From: Planoprotostelium fungivorum
Taxonomy: Eukaryota > Evosea > Variosea > Cavosteliida > Cavosteliaceae
NCBI GenBank assembly: GCA_003024175.1
Contig: MDYQ01000015.1
Span: 62,001 to 126,000 of the forward strand
Length of the DNA: 64,000 bases
Direction: 5' to 3'
Position 1 is the first letter of the stretch; each line of letters starts with the position of its first letter. Below the pieces are notes generated by a model. That model saw only the letters and a program-made list of their open reading frames with translations, was not told the origin of the DNA and searched no databases. The translations under genes were made by a program, and so were the position numbers. Positions 10,810 to 24,697 of this stretch are shown in pieces.

Positions 10810-13293
10810 ATGATGAGAGGTCTTCTATTCCTCGCTCTCGTCTTGTCCGCCTGTGGCGCTCTGTTGCAGCCAGGATATGCCAGCAACATGGTCTTGCAGC
10901 GCGCGCCTCAGCAAGCCATCTTGGCAGGTAACGGACTGACCGCTGGCGCTGCCCTCGTCGTCAACTTTAACGGTCGAAATGGAACCGCAACGGCGAGTGC
11001 AAGTGGAGCGTGGAACTACTCTCTTCCTGCAACACCTGCCGGAGGTCCTTATAAGTGAGTCATCAACGCTTTGTAAAGATCTCTTCCGATCTGACAATGA
11101 TGCAGCATTACCGTCTATAGTGGCTCTTCTCAGCAGCAGCTGACTGTGAGTGACGCTGATGTTTCGAAAATTCTCACGGCTGCGAACAGAACGTCCTCTT
11201 TGGTGATGTCATCTTGTGTTCTGGACAGAGCAACATGGAATTCAAGATGTCTCAGATCTTCAGCAACGAAACTTACTTGAACGCTGCATCCAACTACCCT
11301 GACATCAGGTATCATCGCATCACATCCAGATGTCTTTCAATTCATTATCATACAGAGTTTTGCACAACTACAATGGAAACTGGCAGGTGAGCAGCGAGAC
11401 TGCTCTCTCCAGCTTTTCTGCCGTGTGAGTCTACAACTGTGTCGTCACTGAATGAAAGGCAGGTGTTATCTGTCCGCTCTCAACACGTACAATACGTCTC
11501 GCATCCCACTGGGACTCCTCCAGGCAACCGTTGGTGGTATGTTTTGTTCGAAAATTATCGTAGAATTGATTCTATTTTATTTTATATAGCGTTAGCATTT
11601 ACCAATGTGATCCAGGCACTCGAATCGAGCTGTGGTCGCCACCCGGAACACAGAGCAACTGCTATGGATACGATGTCCCAAGCTTTTCTTCCCTCTACAA
11701 CGCTCGCATTGCGCCATTCATACCTCAGAGGATCTCGGCCGTCATTTGGTATGGCTTGTTGTAGATGGAGATGGCTGATGAAGATGCTCAGGTATCAAGG
11801 AGAGGCGAATGTGAATGCGGCCGGCGTCTACAACTGTCAGCTGGCCAATCTCGTTCGATCATGGAGAGCCAACTTTGGCTACGATGACTCTCTTCCGTGG
11901 TTCATCGTACAGTTGGCAGGCTGGGGCTCTGGTAGCTATCGCGCATTGAGTGGTCAGAGACAAGCGCAGAAGAACGTGGCAGACACGGTACCTAACGTGT
12001 CCATCTATACTGCGGCAGATCTGCGTGAGTGATGAGACGATCGCGATGATGTTCTGCTGACGTCATCAGATGACAGGCTGTCCCCTTTTGGTAACATCCA
12101 TCCGAGGAACAAAGAGCCGATTGGACTGAGAATATCGAACGGTCTGCTCAACAAGGTCGAAAGCGTGAGGACTATCGCTAACGCGGGATCAGTGAACATC
12201 ACACTGACCATCAGCTTCGTCGCTGATCAAACAACACAAGGTGAACCAGGATGACGAGTTGTAGAAGAGAGATTTATATATTTAGGTTTGGCTATTCGAA
12301 AGATCAACTGCTCGGACCCTGAGATCTCTGCATACTGCAGTAACCTCTTTGAGATCTCTGTACAGATCGCTGGGGCTGCAGCTGTGCCCACAAAGTGGAT
12401 TGCAGTGCAGCAGTACTCGCTGCAGAACGGCATGCTTGTGCTGTCCACTGTCATTCCTGTCAACTCTTCTTACACTGGTTGGAGGTGCGTTGTCTTCTCA
12501 CTCTGGCCTGAGATTGACACATGCAGATATGCATGGGAAGACATACCGCCCATGGTCTTGTACAACGCAGCCAACTATCCCACGCTGCCATATCAGAGTC
12601 AAGCACCTTCTCTCTTTCCATCTGACGGCTATTACACCATGGAATACATCAGTTATGGATATGGGTGAAATGTCGATGACGAAGATGAACGACACTGAAT
12701 GTGACGTCAGCCTTGGTTATCGAAACGGATCCGTCGTGCAAGGAGTGCAGTTGAGTGTTGTCCCACGGATCAATCCCGTGTGGCTGTTTCAGTCTGACAG
12801 CGACCACTTTGGCAGCCTCAGACACAACGTGAGATGCTTATTCAGATGATGACCAGTGACATCTGACGTGTACAGTCTACCGGATTATATCTGACGACGA
12901 GTGGCGTCAACTGTTCGTCGGTCTCTCTGGAACCGAAGAGCGGTCAGAACAATCAGAGGTCAGTGTTCTTTGTCATGATCTTGAATTGTCTGATTCACAT
13001 GCAGATGGTTTATGATCAACACTGGACTAGACGATCTGAGATATTCCATCTACAACTCGGTTTGTGGCTGGAAGGTTCTCAACAATAACTGCAACCCCGC
13101 GCTGAACGTCAATCTCACGGTTGATACCTTCGGTGGTTGCAGTATTTGGTCGCTCAATCGCATCGCTCCCGCACCTCCTTCGACTACAACAGACAACGTC
13201 GTGGGCACTACAGCTCTGCCCAGCGGAGGTCATCTCTTGTCCTACTCTGCCATCATTGTCTGTGTCGCTCTGTTGGTGTCACTGTTCCTTTAG
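10810..13293 (+). CDS. Sialate O-acetylesterase-like protein, copy B
   Basis: Same plan as copy A: signal peptide MMRGLLFLALVLSACGALLQ, nucleophile block VILCSGQSNMEF, RIELWSPPGTQ, YQGEANVNAAG, SLPWFIVQLAGW, GNIHPRNKEPIGLR, and a hydrophobic anchor tail ending CVALLVSLFL. It lies 300 bp downstream of copy A in tandem. All junctions keep frame. One difference is structural: after NGLLNK the reading frame passes directly to VESV, so the segment LYNKN(V/L)VSAGASFNK and the intron inside it are missing. The join sits at an 8-base repeat (TCAACAAG) that flanks the lost segment in copies A and C. The hydrolase blocks are kept, so activity is possible. Stop TAG is followed by AGCAATAAATGG. Confidence 0.9.
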
Positions 13294-13384
13294 AGCAATA
13301 AATGGGACGAAGAGCTCTCGTTTCTTTTTCAAAAGACGTCACGGGAATATCGAGAATGTACAACGAGCCTTCACTTCCTTCATT

Positions 13385-16300
13385 TTAAGTCCTAGAGTCT
13401 TCTGACGTATCGGTCTGAATGTAAATATTCTGAACGTTTGCATATTGGACCGATGTGATCTGATCATCTGTCGGATCACTCAAGATCGAACAGATCTCAT
13501 CGAAGGTGGGTCTCTCTGTGTGCTCCGTCTTCCAACAATCTACAACACGTCATCACGATGTTGCGATGATGATGCGATCTCGATCACCCGTCATGAGGTC
13601 CTTCAGATCAGTCGGTGTGCCTTCTGGTATGTTGAGTCTCTTGCCATTTCTGATGATCTCCACTGCCAAATCGATGACACTGTCTTCAGGAAAGGGATCC
13701 TCCACTGTCAAAACCTCCCACACTACAACTCCGAAGGAGAAAACTGTCATGAGGCATGAGCACTTTGATCGTGACTCATGAAGAGAGTGTCTCATCGTTA
13801 TGACTCACCATCTGATTTGGTGGAGTAGATGCGGCTCTGTATGGCCTCGGGTGCCATCCAACGGATTGGACCGATTGTAGATACGGTCACAGAGATTCCT
13901 TGGAAATCTGTGTTTTCCTGGGAACGAGATAGTCCGAAATCGGCGACCTGTCGCATATTTCAGATCGAAATGTTTTTTGAATTTGATATCTCTCGTTATC
14001 TCACCTTTGCTTCGAGATGAGAATTCAAGAGGATATTTCTGACTGCCAGATCTCTGTGGATGATCTGTACGTATAAGCTGGTTCTACAATGATGTAGATG
14101 ACGAAGAAAAAGATCATTCACTCTTTCTTTGTGGAGATGAAGCATACCGAGTGCGATTTCTCGAATGAATTTCCTCTTCTCCTCAGCGGTTGTACTTTTC
14201 TTTCTCAAGTAAGAATAGAGACTGCCCTCGCTGCAAAATTCTACCAAGAGTCAATTCAGTCGCTCACTATGGCGTCAAACGTATCATATATATGTGGTAT
14301 TCAGTAGATTAAAATAGAATAAAATCACCGGTCACGAGGCTTAGTGGTTGTGGTGGGAATGTCATCCCTTTCATTAATCAAATTCAATCTTTCACCTCGA
14401 TTTCCGACTCACCGATGAACATAACTAAGATCAGATCAGATCAAATTGAACGAAACGTAGATGACTTCACCTATGTTAGGATGGCTCTTGAGTCCTTGCA
14501 ATATGTTGACCTCGTCCACCTTCAGTCAACCACGTATAATGTCTCTCACCTCGTGTAAGAAATCTTCCAATTGTTTCTGCGTGACGTATTCCGCCCTCAC
14601 TTGTTTCACCTTCTCACTTCAATCTCTTTCCTTCTCATCATCAACTCACGGCCACCATCGTTTCTCTCCACTTTGCCCTGTAGACGATACCAAATGCACC
14701 GGAGCCGACCATTTGCATGTTCTTCAGATCATCAAATTGAATGATGGACCTCTTGATGGTGGCCGTGTTCAGCTGCGAGATGTCGACCATGGCCAATTGG
14801 TTCGTTCTCATCTTCTTCCTCAGATGTTTACGGTAAGAGATGAAGACGACGACGGCTACGATGAGCAGAACAAAGAAACCACCTAGAGTGTCATCGTGGA
14901 TGTCATACTGAGTGTCTCACAAGTGATACCGGCGATCAGACCCACCACGGAAACTCCATCCGATCGTGGAGCTGCAGCTCCACTGGATACGGATCCCACT
15001 GGATCGATGAGATTGTAACCGTACTGGTTGTACGTCGAGGGAGCGATGGACTTTAAGGTTTCCACCGTATCTTGCACCGACCCCTCGTTGTAGCCTTCGT
15101 AGTGCATCACTTGAACTGTGGCTATAATGCTACCCGATCTGTGACGTTCAGCCGCCATGATTGTACGCCTATGATACGTACCGTACGTCGGATATCTTGA
15201 TGCGGTCGACAGAGAAGTTACCGAGGGAGGACAAAGTGTGTAGGAAATGATTTGAATCGAACGTAATTACATCCCCCTCCATGTGATAAGGTAGAGATGC
15301 AATCGAATCGTTACCGATCTGCGAACATTCGCATTGACATTGACTTCGGATGCTCCACGAGATCGGACAATGCAATGGATTATCGTTCAGATGGCAGAGA
15401 ACATTTGGAGGGAGGGAAGACTGAATGGAATGTCAATGGAAGAGGTAAGATAGAATAAGAATGCAAACCTCTCTGGCATAAGATAAGAGATTGTTAGACA
15501 AATCGATGGTAGATAGATCACTCAATCCTCTCAAGGAGGGGATTGAACCGTTAAAATTGTTGAAACTGTCTCGCATGAAATAGAGAGAATGGATGGAATT
15601 CACCTCAAATTCAGATATTGTAACGATGTGAAGTCGGTCATGTCTTGTAATTGTCCACTCAATCCATTGTGTGACTATCTCTCTTCAATTCTGAGACACG
15701 AAACAGTCGATTCTCACCAGATCTACCAATTGAAGATTCTTCGTGGCTTCTGGCAGGAGAAATTGTCCGGTGAATAGATTATCGTTGATGCAGAGAGAAA
15801 CTACGGCTGATAGTTCTGACACGAATGTTAAATCCCCTGACAGTCGATTGTGACTGATGTTCAGGATCTACAGATGGAGTGAGATGTGAATCGTACGTAT
15901 CGTTCGTATCACCTTCACATCTCCGCGAAATTTCGAGGATTCTCCACTCAATCGATTGTTTCCCTGAAATTTCTCTCAGTTTTCGTCGGCAAAAATATCT
16001 CACCAGATCGAGGGTCTCCAGATTGGGTAAGTTGAATATGACATCAGGTATGATATCATACAGATCATTATCAGATGCCAACAATTCTTCTATGCTCGAA
16101 GCTGTCCACTATCAGAAAGATTTTGCTATGCAACTCACCCAACTGAGTGGGCAGTGTGGCTGAGATGCTATTGCGTGATAAATCGACCATCTGCAGAGAT
16201 GTCATCTGCGATAGAAAATTGAGGGATTCAGCCATCAATCGATTATCGTTGAGAGTCAACGTGGTCAATTGTGTGAGTGATCCCATCTCATGCGGAATTT

Positions 16301-19300
16301 CACCTGAATTTCTTCATCTCGATGATACACGATGGATACTTCACCACTGAATTGATTGTGATCTAATTTCAAGACGTTTAAATTGGAGGAGATGCCGATG
16401 GGAGCAGCTAACCCTCCGAGCATCTGATTGTGAGATAGATCGAACACGGTCAATCCCGTGAAGGAGTAATAATCGATGGGGAATAAGTCTTGAAACTGAG
16501 ACGAATGAGATGCGCATCGGCGATGGCGTCTCACCCGATTGCGACTGAAGTTAATGTAGCGAAGTGAAGATGAATCGGTGTAGATTAAAGTGGGTAAAGG
16601 TCCTTCAAATTGATTGGAAGAAATATCCAGTATCTTTCACATGATCAATTCAACAATTTCATCTCTTCTTCACCTGCAGACTGTTGGTGAATGTACCGAG
16701 TGAAAATCTTCCGTTCAATCGATTTCCCTATTCTCACGTCAGCTCGTTAGCAGGCAATGAGCTACGCCATCGTGATACGTTCAACTCACACTCAGTTTGA
16801 GCTCACGAACTGCAAAGCCATCCAAGAGGTTCGCCCTCAGTCCTCCTTCAAATTGGTTGTTCGATAAGTCCAATGCCAAGAGATTCCCCGAGATGAAATC
16901 AGACGGTAAGATCTGGTTCAGATGAATGGAGAGTGAGAGATGTAAGTCTCACGTTGTTGTCGTACGGGTTTCCTTCGTAATTTCCGATGTCGTTGTCGTT
17001 CATGTAGAGATAACTCGCCTGGCTCAACGTCTCCCACCAGATAGAGCTGAAGTATCCACTCAATCGGTTGTGGCTGATGTCCACATACTACAGAGATGAG
17101 CGAGCTTCTTTCATAGGATGGATTCGGATACACAATTGAATCGAACTCACCGTCAAGGATGAACCAGAGCATAATTGCTGTTGAATCTCAGGAAGATCGA
17201 TGGTGGTCGTCTTACCTCAGGAAGTGGACCGCTCAGATTGTTGTTCGATACGATGAGAGTAGTCAAATAACTTTCAAATGAAGGTAATGACCCACTCAAT
17301 TGATTATTTCCCACATCGAACACCTGATCATCATCATCATGGTGATCGTCATCATCTCTAGAGGAGCTCACTATGAGAGAATTCGGATCGTTGATCAATA
17401 GAGGAATGGATCCGTTGAATCCACAGTGATTTCCTCTGAATGTTTCGAGTGAAGTCATTCCGTTGAGGAAATCGAGTGTTCCTCCCAGATCTGGATTTGA
17501 ACTGATGTAGAGGGATCGCACTGAAGTTAAATTGGGTGGAACACCTCCGACGAGAGCATTATTTGATAGATCGATATCTGCGAACATATCACAACATTGC
17601 GTGAGACATCACGATCACCTGTGAGAAGTTGTAGATCGATCAAATCAGAGGGTATGTGTCCTGTCAACTGAGCGACGTCAGCCGATGATAAGATCGAAAT
17701 CATGCTTATCGAATATCAGATAGTATATGTATCTTTCACTTTGTTTCCGCTGGCACTGAATGTTGTCAGGTTGATCATGTGATTCATACTGGGCAGCGAA
17801 CCGTTGAACAGATTCTGTTAGGTCATCAGTCATCTCTCTACAACGAACATCACCTGGTCCATATGAATATATACACATCCATCGAGATTCGACAGGAATT
17901 TAACAGATCCTCTAAATTGATTCTACGAACGCGTCAGATCTAGCGTGACGTGGTAAATGTCACCTGTGATAAGTCCAGACACGTGACGTTACGCAGGCCC
18001 GTGAATATTTCCGGTAGATTTCCACTCAATTGATTTCTGTTGAGAGATAGTGTGGAAAGGCTGTTGGTGACAAAGAGGGAGGGAGGTAACGGACCGGATA
18101 GAAAATTTGATGAAATGTCGAGGTAGTAGAGGGAGTCGTGGAACAAGTCGGGTAGAGGTCCGGTCAGAGCGTTCAGACTGAGAGAAGGTTAACGTGATGG
18201 TGCACAGTAATTACCCCACCTGAGTTTTAAAAAGACCAGTTGATTCTTATCTTCGAATATTCCAGAAATGTTTCCGGTGAGACGATTGGTCGATGCATCA
18301 AGATGGACCAATTGGGACATGTTCTCAAATACTGACATGTTTCCCGCCAAACTGTGACATTCGAATTTCGAAATCAGTTCCACGACTCACCGATTACTGT
18401 GGACATCCAGCCACTGCAGTGGAACCGAATCGAAATCGTTACCTGTTGGTATGCCCTCTAATTCATTGATTGATAAATCTAAATATAGAATAGACGAGTG
18501 ATTGAATAGAGAAGGAGGGATCTGTCCACTGATGAAGTTGTTGGTCATGATGACCTTCTTCAGACGTGGCATCAGATGAAAGATATCAGAGATGTTTCCG
18601 GACAATTGATTGTTCGATAAGTCCTAGAATTGATAAGATGCGTACGTACATTACGCTCACTATATGCTCCAACTTCTGCAAGTCAGCCATGCCCACGGGT
18701 ATCGTGTGGTTCCCGTTCGCATAACGTCTGGGGATACTGGACTTGAAGGCAGGATTGAAGGCGATAGCCAGATGAGACAAGTTGAGCATCTGGACGATGT
18801 CACCCAGATCGACGGGAGAGGTCATGCGATTTCCGTTGACGTCTAAATGTTGCAGATGAACGTATGGAGAGAGAGGTATGAGAAAAAAGCCACACTGGGG
18901 ACGATGAGAATGGATCGTGAGGTGCAAAATCACTCCATTGACATCGAGGTAGACGAGGTGATCTGCTGGTAATTGTATGGAACCGACAGAACGAGTACCA
19001 TGGAGGTCAAACGTCTGTATTTGTGAGAGACCTTCGCTCCCATCTGCAGATGCATCAGCGCTGGTGGGTATTTGCTGGGTATTTGGAGATTACCGAGAGA
19101 GATTCGTTGAATGGAACTGAGATTGAGATATTGCAGCTGTTCTAGACTGGCTAGATGGAAGGGATCTAATGTGAGCTGATTGTTGTTGCTGTAATCGACG
19201 GTTCATTTTCACACGGATGAGTGATTGAATTCACCTCAAATCGAGTCTAATCAGAGATGTCATGTTACACAGCAGGTCTGAGACCCCATTGATGTCATTA

Positions 19301-19645
19301 CCACTAAGATCTAATTCAGAGAGATAAGTGAGCTCATAGATGGAGTCGTTGATGTATCCTTGTAGATTGTTGTTGGACAGAGAGATGGACGTGATATAAC
19401 CATCTGTTGAACATGATACTCCATAAAATTTGCAGATATCCTCTCCCGAATCCCAATTCGTATTGTTAAACCAGAAACTTCCTGATCGGTCTCATCACTC
19501 CATTCGATTCATGTAGATTACCATTCAGTTGGGAGAAGAGCTGTGACAGAACGACACGATCGGATGCGAGGCTCTGACTGATCAACAGGCCGAGAGCGAG
19601 AAGGCGGTATAGCATCCGTCGAAGGCGTTTGATTCTGTCCTTCAT
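13385..19645 (-). CDS. LRR receptor protein kinase (tyrosine-kinase-like)
   Basis: Single-pass receptor read on the minus strand through many short exons. The signal peptide (MLYRLLALGLLISQSLAS) is followed by an LRR cap with FYGVSC, then a long series of plant-type LRRs (LSGNLPEIFTGLRNVTCLDLS, LTGNISGIFEDKNQLVFLKL and others) down to about 15200. The membrane helix near 14840-14960 is GLIAGIT|GGFFVLLIVAVVVF, then a basic stop-transfer YRKHLRKK. The kinase domain has MVGSGAFGIVYRAKW, the Lys in VKQV, IIHRDLAVRNILL, VADFGLSR, GPIRWMAPEAI and VFSFGVVVWEVLT. AVRN and PIRWMAPE are forms usual in tyrosine kinases rather than plant LRR kinases. The frame ends ..TSEDSRT at a TAA. Ligand is unknown. 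I read it as one gene, but exon-by-exon proof was not done for the whole LRR part. The start could be 12 bp further upstream. Confidence 0.85.
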
Positions 19646-19731
19646 CGAAAGGCACAACCACGCACGTCACACGGTATTCCAGGGGCCGTCAGCGAATGAA
19701 GGTTTCTGTAACGACAAGAGGAAAGATCTAT

Positions 19732-22700
19732 TCACAAGTTCTTCAGTGCGATGGCAATGTCCTTTCTCTTGATGGCCAGGGCGGGTAGATAAGATCCTCC
19801 GATGGCTACCATCACACTCATCGTCAACACGAAGAAGAACAGGAGGTAGGGGAAATCGAAACTGAAGGGCAGTTCCGTGAACAGGTTAAATTGGAGCGTC
19901 AGTGTCATGGATACGGCCAATCCTGATGTCGTCAGTCAACGCCACATGATGCAATAATGATGATGTGATGTTGGGTGATGTGTTGTGTGATTATTTTATG
20001 TGATGTAATGGAACACTGTGATGTAGCGATGTGATGTGAGATGAGGAAGTATCCATCTCACCTATGAACGAACCGATGAATACGGAAGACAGGATGAGAC
20101 ACAGTGCCTCATAGACATACATCCTGATCACCGTCCCCGAATTCAATCCGATGGCCCTCAGAACACCAAACTCCCAGGCATTCTCGTTCACGTTGGCCGT
20201 GAAACTCAGCCACAAGACTAAGAAGCACAAGATGACTGAGATGACCGAAACTGTCTCAAATGTCACTCGCGAGAACGTTTCCATCTACATTACCGATGTA
20301 GAAGAAGAGGTTGAGAAGCTGAACGGCGACTTGTGTCGAATCGAGGACGTCCTGTGTGTCTACGACTTGAGTCCTGTCGTCTTTGATGTAGTTTCTGATT
20401 CCATTGATGATGAGCTCCCTGTCCGATGATGATGCACCGTCCTTCATCTTGACGATGAGTTTCTGCTTGGGAGGTCTGTCCGGCATCTCTGTCTTCTGAT
20501 CGACACATCACTCTCGTGATGACGTGTGATGACGTCACTCACCCTCTCTTGAGTCTTCCAGCCATCCTGCATGATCTTGTAGTAGGTGTCCATGGTAACA
20601 AGAACGGGTGATGCGATGGCAGCTTGACGGTAGGAAGAATAGAAGAAACCGGGCATACCAGTGAGCATGCCTCTCGTTTTAGCCAAGTAGTTGATGGTCT
20701 CGGCATCTTTCACGCCGACGGCTAATTTGAGGGGAGTCTTTGTGTCTACGGATATGGTGTATCTCTGTCGTTCATGTTAAATGGTTATCGTGGATCTAGA
20801 TGGTGGAAATGGATTGTATTGGAGTTTGTCTATCGATTGAAACAGATCATATGCTGGAGATCAGAACGATCGAGATGTTCACGATTGTGAATGATGATGA
20901 TCAAGAGATGACATGGATTTGTACTGACCAAAGCTTCCGAGCAGACGACATCGATGTACTTGAGATAAGCGTTGTTCAATCTGTCCTCGTAATACTGTCG
21001 CTGTTCCTCCTGCACGACACATGTCAACATCATCTTCTCATCAGAATGAAACCACTCACGTTCACCGTGGCCACGGCCGGTTTTGGGACTTGAATACCAC
21101 CGGTCTCGATCGGTAGGGAAGCTGAAATCTCGCGTGAATCTCACATCTCGAATTTGGGACTCACCGTTTCCCGCGTCTCGGTACAGACTGGCTATGACGT
21201 CATCCTTGTTATTTGAAGTCTTCAGATAATTGAAATGATTGTACTTATCCACTTCTGAATACCTGAAGAAACGTACGTACGTCTCGTTCAGATAATTCTC
21301 TTCGACTCCATGCAGTTGCTGAGGGATAGTGAGAAGATGGCTTCGTCTACAACGTTGTAGATCTCACGATGAGAATAGATGGATATCCCGCCAGATTCGA
21401 CAGGTAGTCTCGATTCATCCAATTGTTGTACGCCATGGGGAAAGTCACAACTACAACGAGTCAAGGAGAGATGTTCTACATTTCGACATTGCATGGAGGA
21501 TACACGTATAACCGTGGACTTGGCTGTTCTTGTCTGCCATTCTCTGTTGCAGGAACTGCCGCATTGGCATCTCATCCAAAGGCTTCGTGATACTCAGAAC
21601 TAAAATATCCGAACCACTCGCAAGAGAGACTGTAGAGCCGAGAGTGTGAGCCTGCAGGGAGAACGAAGACCCGGCGAAAATTCTGTCGCATTTCAGATCA
21701 CGTGACTGTTGTAGACGTACATGAAGGCGAGGGAGGTGGTGAACATGATGGCTGTCTTGATATTCCTGCGTGAATGGGCGGCCAAGTTCTTGCGGACCAT
21801 GGTTGAGATCGATCGATAGTCACTACCCCACATCAACACGTAGATCGACAACCTGGAGACGTGAGATACGTACGATACGTACGGCACGTACCTCTCTGCG
21901 TAGGGTTGGAGGGAGGTACCGATGATGGAGAGACCGAAGAGCATTCCTGGGAACGAGTGAGCCTTGTAGATGGAGAAATGTCGGTGAAAACTCACCGAGT
22001 AAGATGGCGGTCAGAATGAAGAAAAAGAGGGGAAAATTAGCGAATGTAAAAGCGTAAGGGATGACGTAATACACAACGAATCCCATGATGACCATCATGG
22101 CCGAAACTGCACACGTCAGCATGACATCATCACACGTCATCACGACATCATACCTGTCAGTTGCCACGTCGACAGTCCCAATTCTTCGAGACGAACGATC
22201 TGCACGCTCGTCTCACTCTGCACCTGATGGTAGATATCCAACGCGTCTCTCAGTGTCTTCGACAGTGCTCTCTACAACGCGCCATCAGCCTCGTTGTAGA
22301 TGACCGAATCCCACCTTGATGGGTCCCACAATGGCCACGAGTGGCATGATGAAACCGAGAGCGATACCAGACAGCAATGCAAAACCGTCCATCTTAACGT
22401 TCATAGGAGAGAGAGAGAAATCAGAGATGATGATTCCGATGGGAATGAAAACCAAGAAAGAAACGAGAAGTCCCAAAGCAATACCGGGGACAGAGAAGGA
22501 GAGGGACTGGACACGTCAGTCGAGATGAGGTCACGTGACCCACCTGGGAGAGTAACAGTTCGATGAGAACGTAATGCTTCATGCCCATGGCCCTCAGCAT
22601 TCCATACTCGTACGTCTTCTCTTCTACGTTCGACAATAAAAGAGAATAAATCAACAGGGCTCCCAGGACGATCAACACCACCACCACGAAGGTGAAGACC

Positions 22701-24697
22701 TGCCCAGCGTCGGCGTTCGAAGCGTAATTACGTACGTACCTGATCGAGCGATAGCCGTACGTAATAGAGAGGAACGAGAGAAGCTTGTAGAGGTAGTGTC
22801 ATCGCGATCGGTAGATCGTAACCGATGGCATCCGCGATTTGATTCGTCGTCTGCATCATTCCAAAGTTCATTCCATCCTTGTCTCTCGTGTAATAGTCGA
22901 ATCGATCCCTCACCATGGAGATGACCATGAGTGCGTATTCCTGGGAACATTGAATTTTCATCGAGTTCTCTCCCTCACTTTCTCGTGGAAGTTTTCGGAC
23001 CAAGTGTGGAGTGTTCGATTGTATTCGGTCCACTGCCTGACGGTAGCTTGGAGCAGTCCTCTGTATTCAGATGGAGCGAAGAATAAGAGTTGATTGATTT
23101 GTCTCAAGTTGACTCTCGATGTGACGTTGGCGATGATTCTCTGCACGATGTGCTTGAAATATTTCGATTCGAGTATGGCCACGTTTCCCAGGGCAGCCGG
23201 ATACTTTCCCTTGGGCTCCGGAACTGAATCTACAACTATGTAGACGGTCAAGGGTGGTGATACGTACGGTACGTACTCGTGTAGTTGCGATCTATGATGA
23301 GAGAATCGGACAATCTCTTCGAAAATATCTCGATGACGTCATCGATGCTGGATTCTTTGGGAGGTAAAGGTCCGTACATCCTCTCTAATATCTCGTAGAA
23401 GTCGGTGAAATTTCGCGATCACGTGACTCACCTGGGTGACGTTGACGAAGGGGGGTGCCACCTTCTGAAGGGTAGAGATGAGGCTGCCGACCGTAGTGTC
23501 CAGATTGATGGATGAATTTGGCGGGAAAACGATCCTCTCTTCGATTCTCGCCTTGATGAATTGAGGCACGGTCAACCCACCGGTCGCTCCCGCCGACTGT
23601 CTTCGTTTCAATTTCGAATTTTAAATCTCCCGCCACCTGTAGGACGTTGGGGAAATCGAAGCGTAAGTGAAACGTGTCTCCAGGTTTGAGCCCCATGCTG
23701 TTCATGACTGTCTCAGAGATGTGCGTCTCGTTCTCTCCCAACTCCCTGTGATTCCATCCTCTTCCTAAACCGATCTCCTGTTCTAATTTCGTGTCTAACC
23801 ACAAGACGCCGGTGCTCGTGTTCCTCTCGAAATCGGAAGGATTAATGGCCCGAGCCACGAAAACCCATCTACAACGAGTCAGAGGGATATGACGTGTTGT
23901 AGATGAACCTGGGAGCGGAACCTTTGACGAGGGGAGCGTCCTTCTTCATCTTGATGTCGATGTCGGTGAAGTTGATGCTGAAGAGGGGGTTGTCTGCGGT
24001 GGGAGCCATGACAATGTCATACTCTCCCACTTGGTCTTCGGATAGCTTGAGGAAGACGATGGGTGATCGACTGATGGAGTTTTGGAGGAGACTGATGAGA
24101 TGTGAGTCACGTGATAGGATGGGCGGATGATGTATAGGGGGAGGTGAGGCTCACCTGGTGAACCAGACAACGATGAACACAGTCAGGAAACCGATGACCC
24201 AAGCTCTCTTGTGCCTCCTCGTATCGGTTATGACGTATTTGATTGCCATCTGCAGATTGGACAACTCGAAACCGGAGACCAACATCTTCTGTGTCATTTG
24301 AGCGATGGCATCACTTACGAAAAATACCTTTCCATTCTGTGACAGACGATTTCGGATAGTGCTTGCCCGATTATATTCGAACCCATTAGAACCTACGTCT
24401 ATATCGTCCCTCCTATTAGGAGCTTTCTTCTTTCTATCTTGCACATCATCTGCTCGTGTCACCCTTCCAGGTGATGACATCAATCAGAGAAAATGTCTCA
24501 CCCTCGTGACCATTTTGAATATGACTCGCATTAGATTCATTTCCGTTCTCTCCTGAGATCGAATCATATTCCTCTCGAATGCTGCTTCTGAGATTGGGTT
24601 TACCATTTGAATGAGACTCGTCCGACCTGTTCGTCACATAATCTATAACGTGCTCATCGTCTTCGAGGACGTCCGTGACCTTCTGGTACCCCGCCAT
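19732..24697 (-). CDS. FtsX/MacB-type ABC permease, two modules
   Basis: Large polytopic membrane protein from more than 20 exons. An acidic, disordered N-terminus (MAGYQKVTDVLEDD) leads to a first helix (RAWVIGFLTVFIVVWF) and a big extracytoplasmic region. An FtsX module follows, with VLIVLGALLIYSLLLS, then EKTYEYGMLRAMGM and further helices such as GLLVSFLVFIPIGIIISDFS. A second module has VISVILCFLVLWLSFTANVN, ENAWEFGVLRAIGL and a last helix ending YLPALAIKRKDIAIALKNL. The repeated (Y/F)G(M/V)LRA(M/I)G motif is the family hallmark. No ATPase domain is present, so it must pair with a separate one or act as a mechanotransmitter; its job is unknown. An upstream ATG at 24787 is in frame, but the stretch between carries the intron word GCGTTGTAGACG, so I prefer 24697 with a possible 5' UTR intron. 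One intron and its following exon are copied elsewhere in this window. Confidence 0.8.

Noticed and set aside
12349-12849. 166-aa plus-strand frame over esterase B
   Set aside because: Shifted-frame reading through esterase exons and introns; the true frame is the one shared by all copies.
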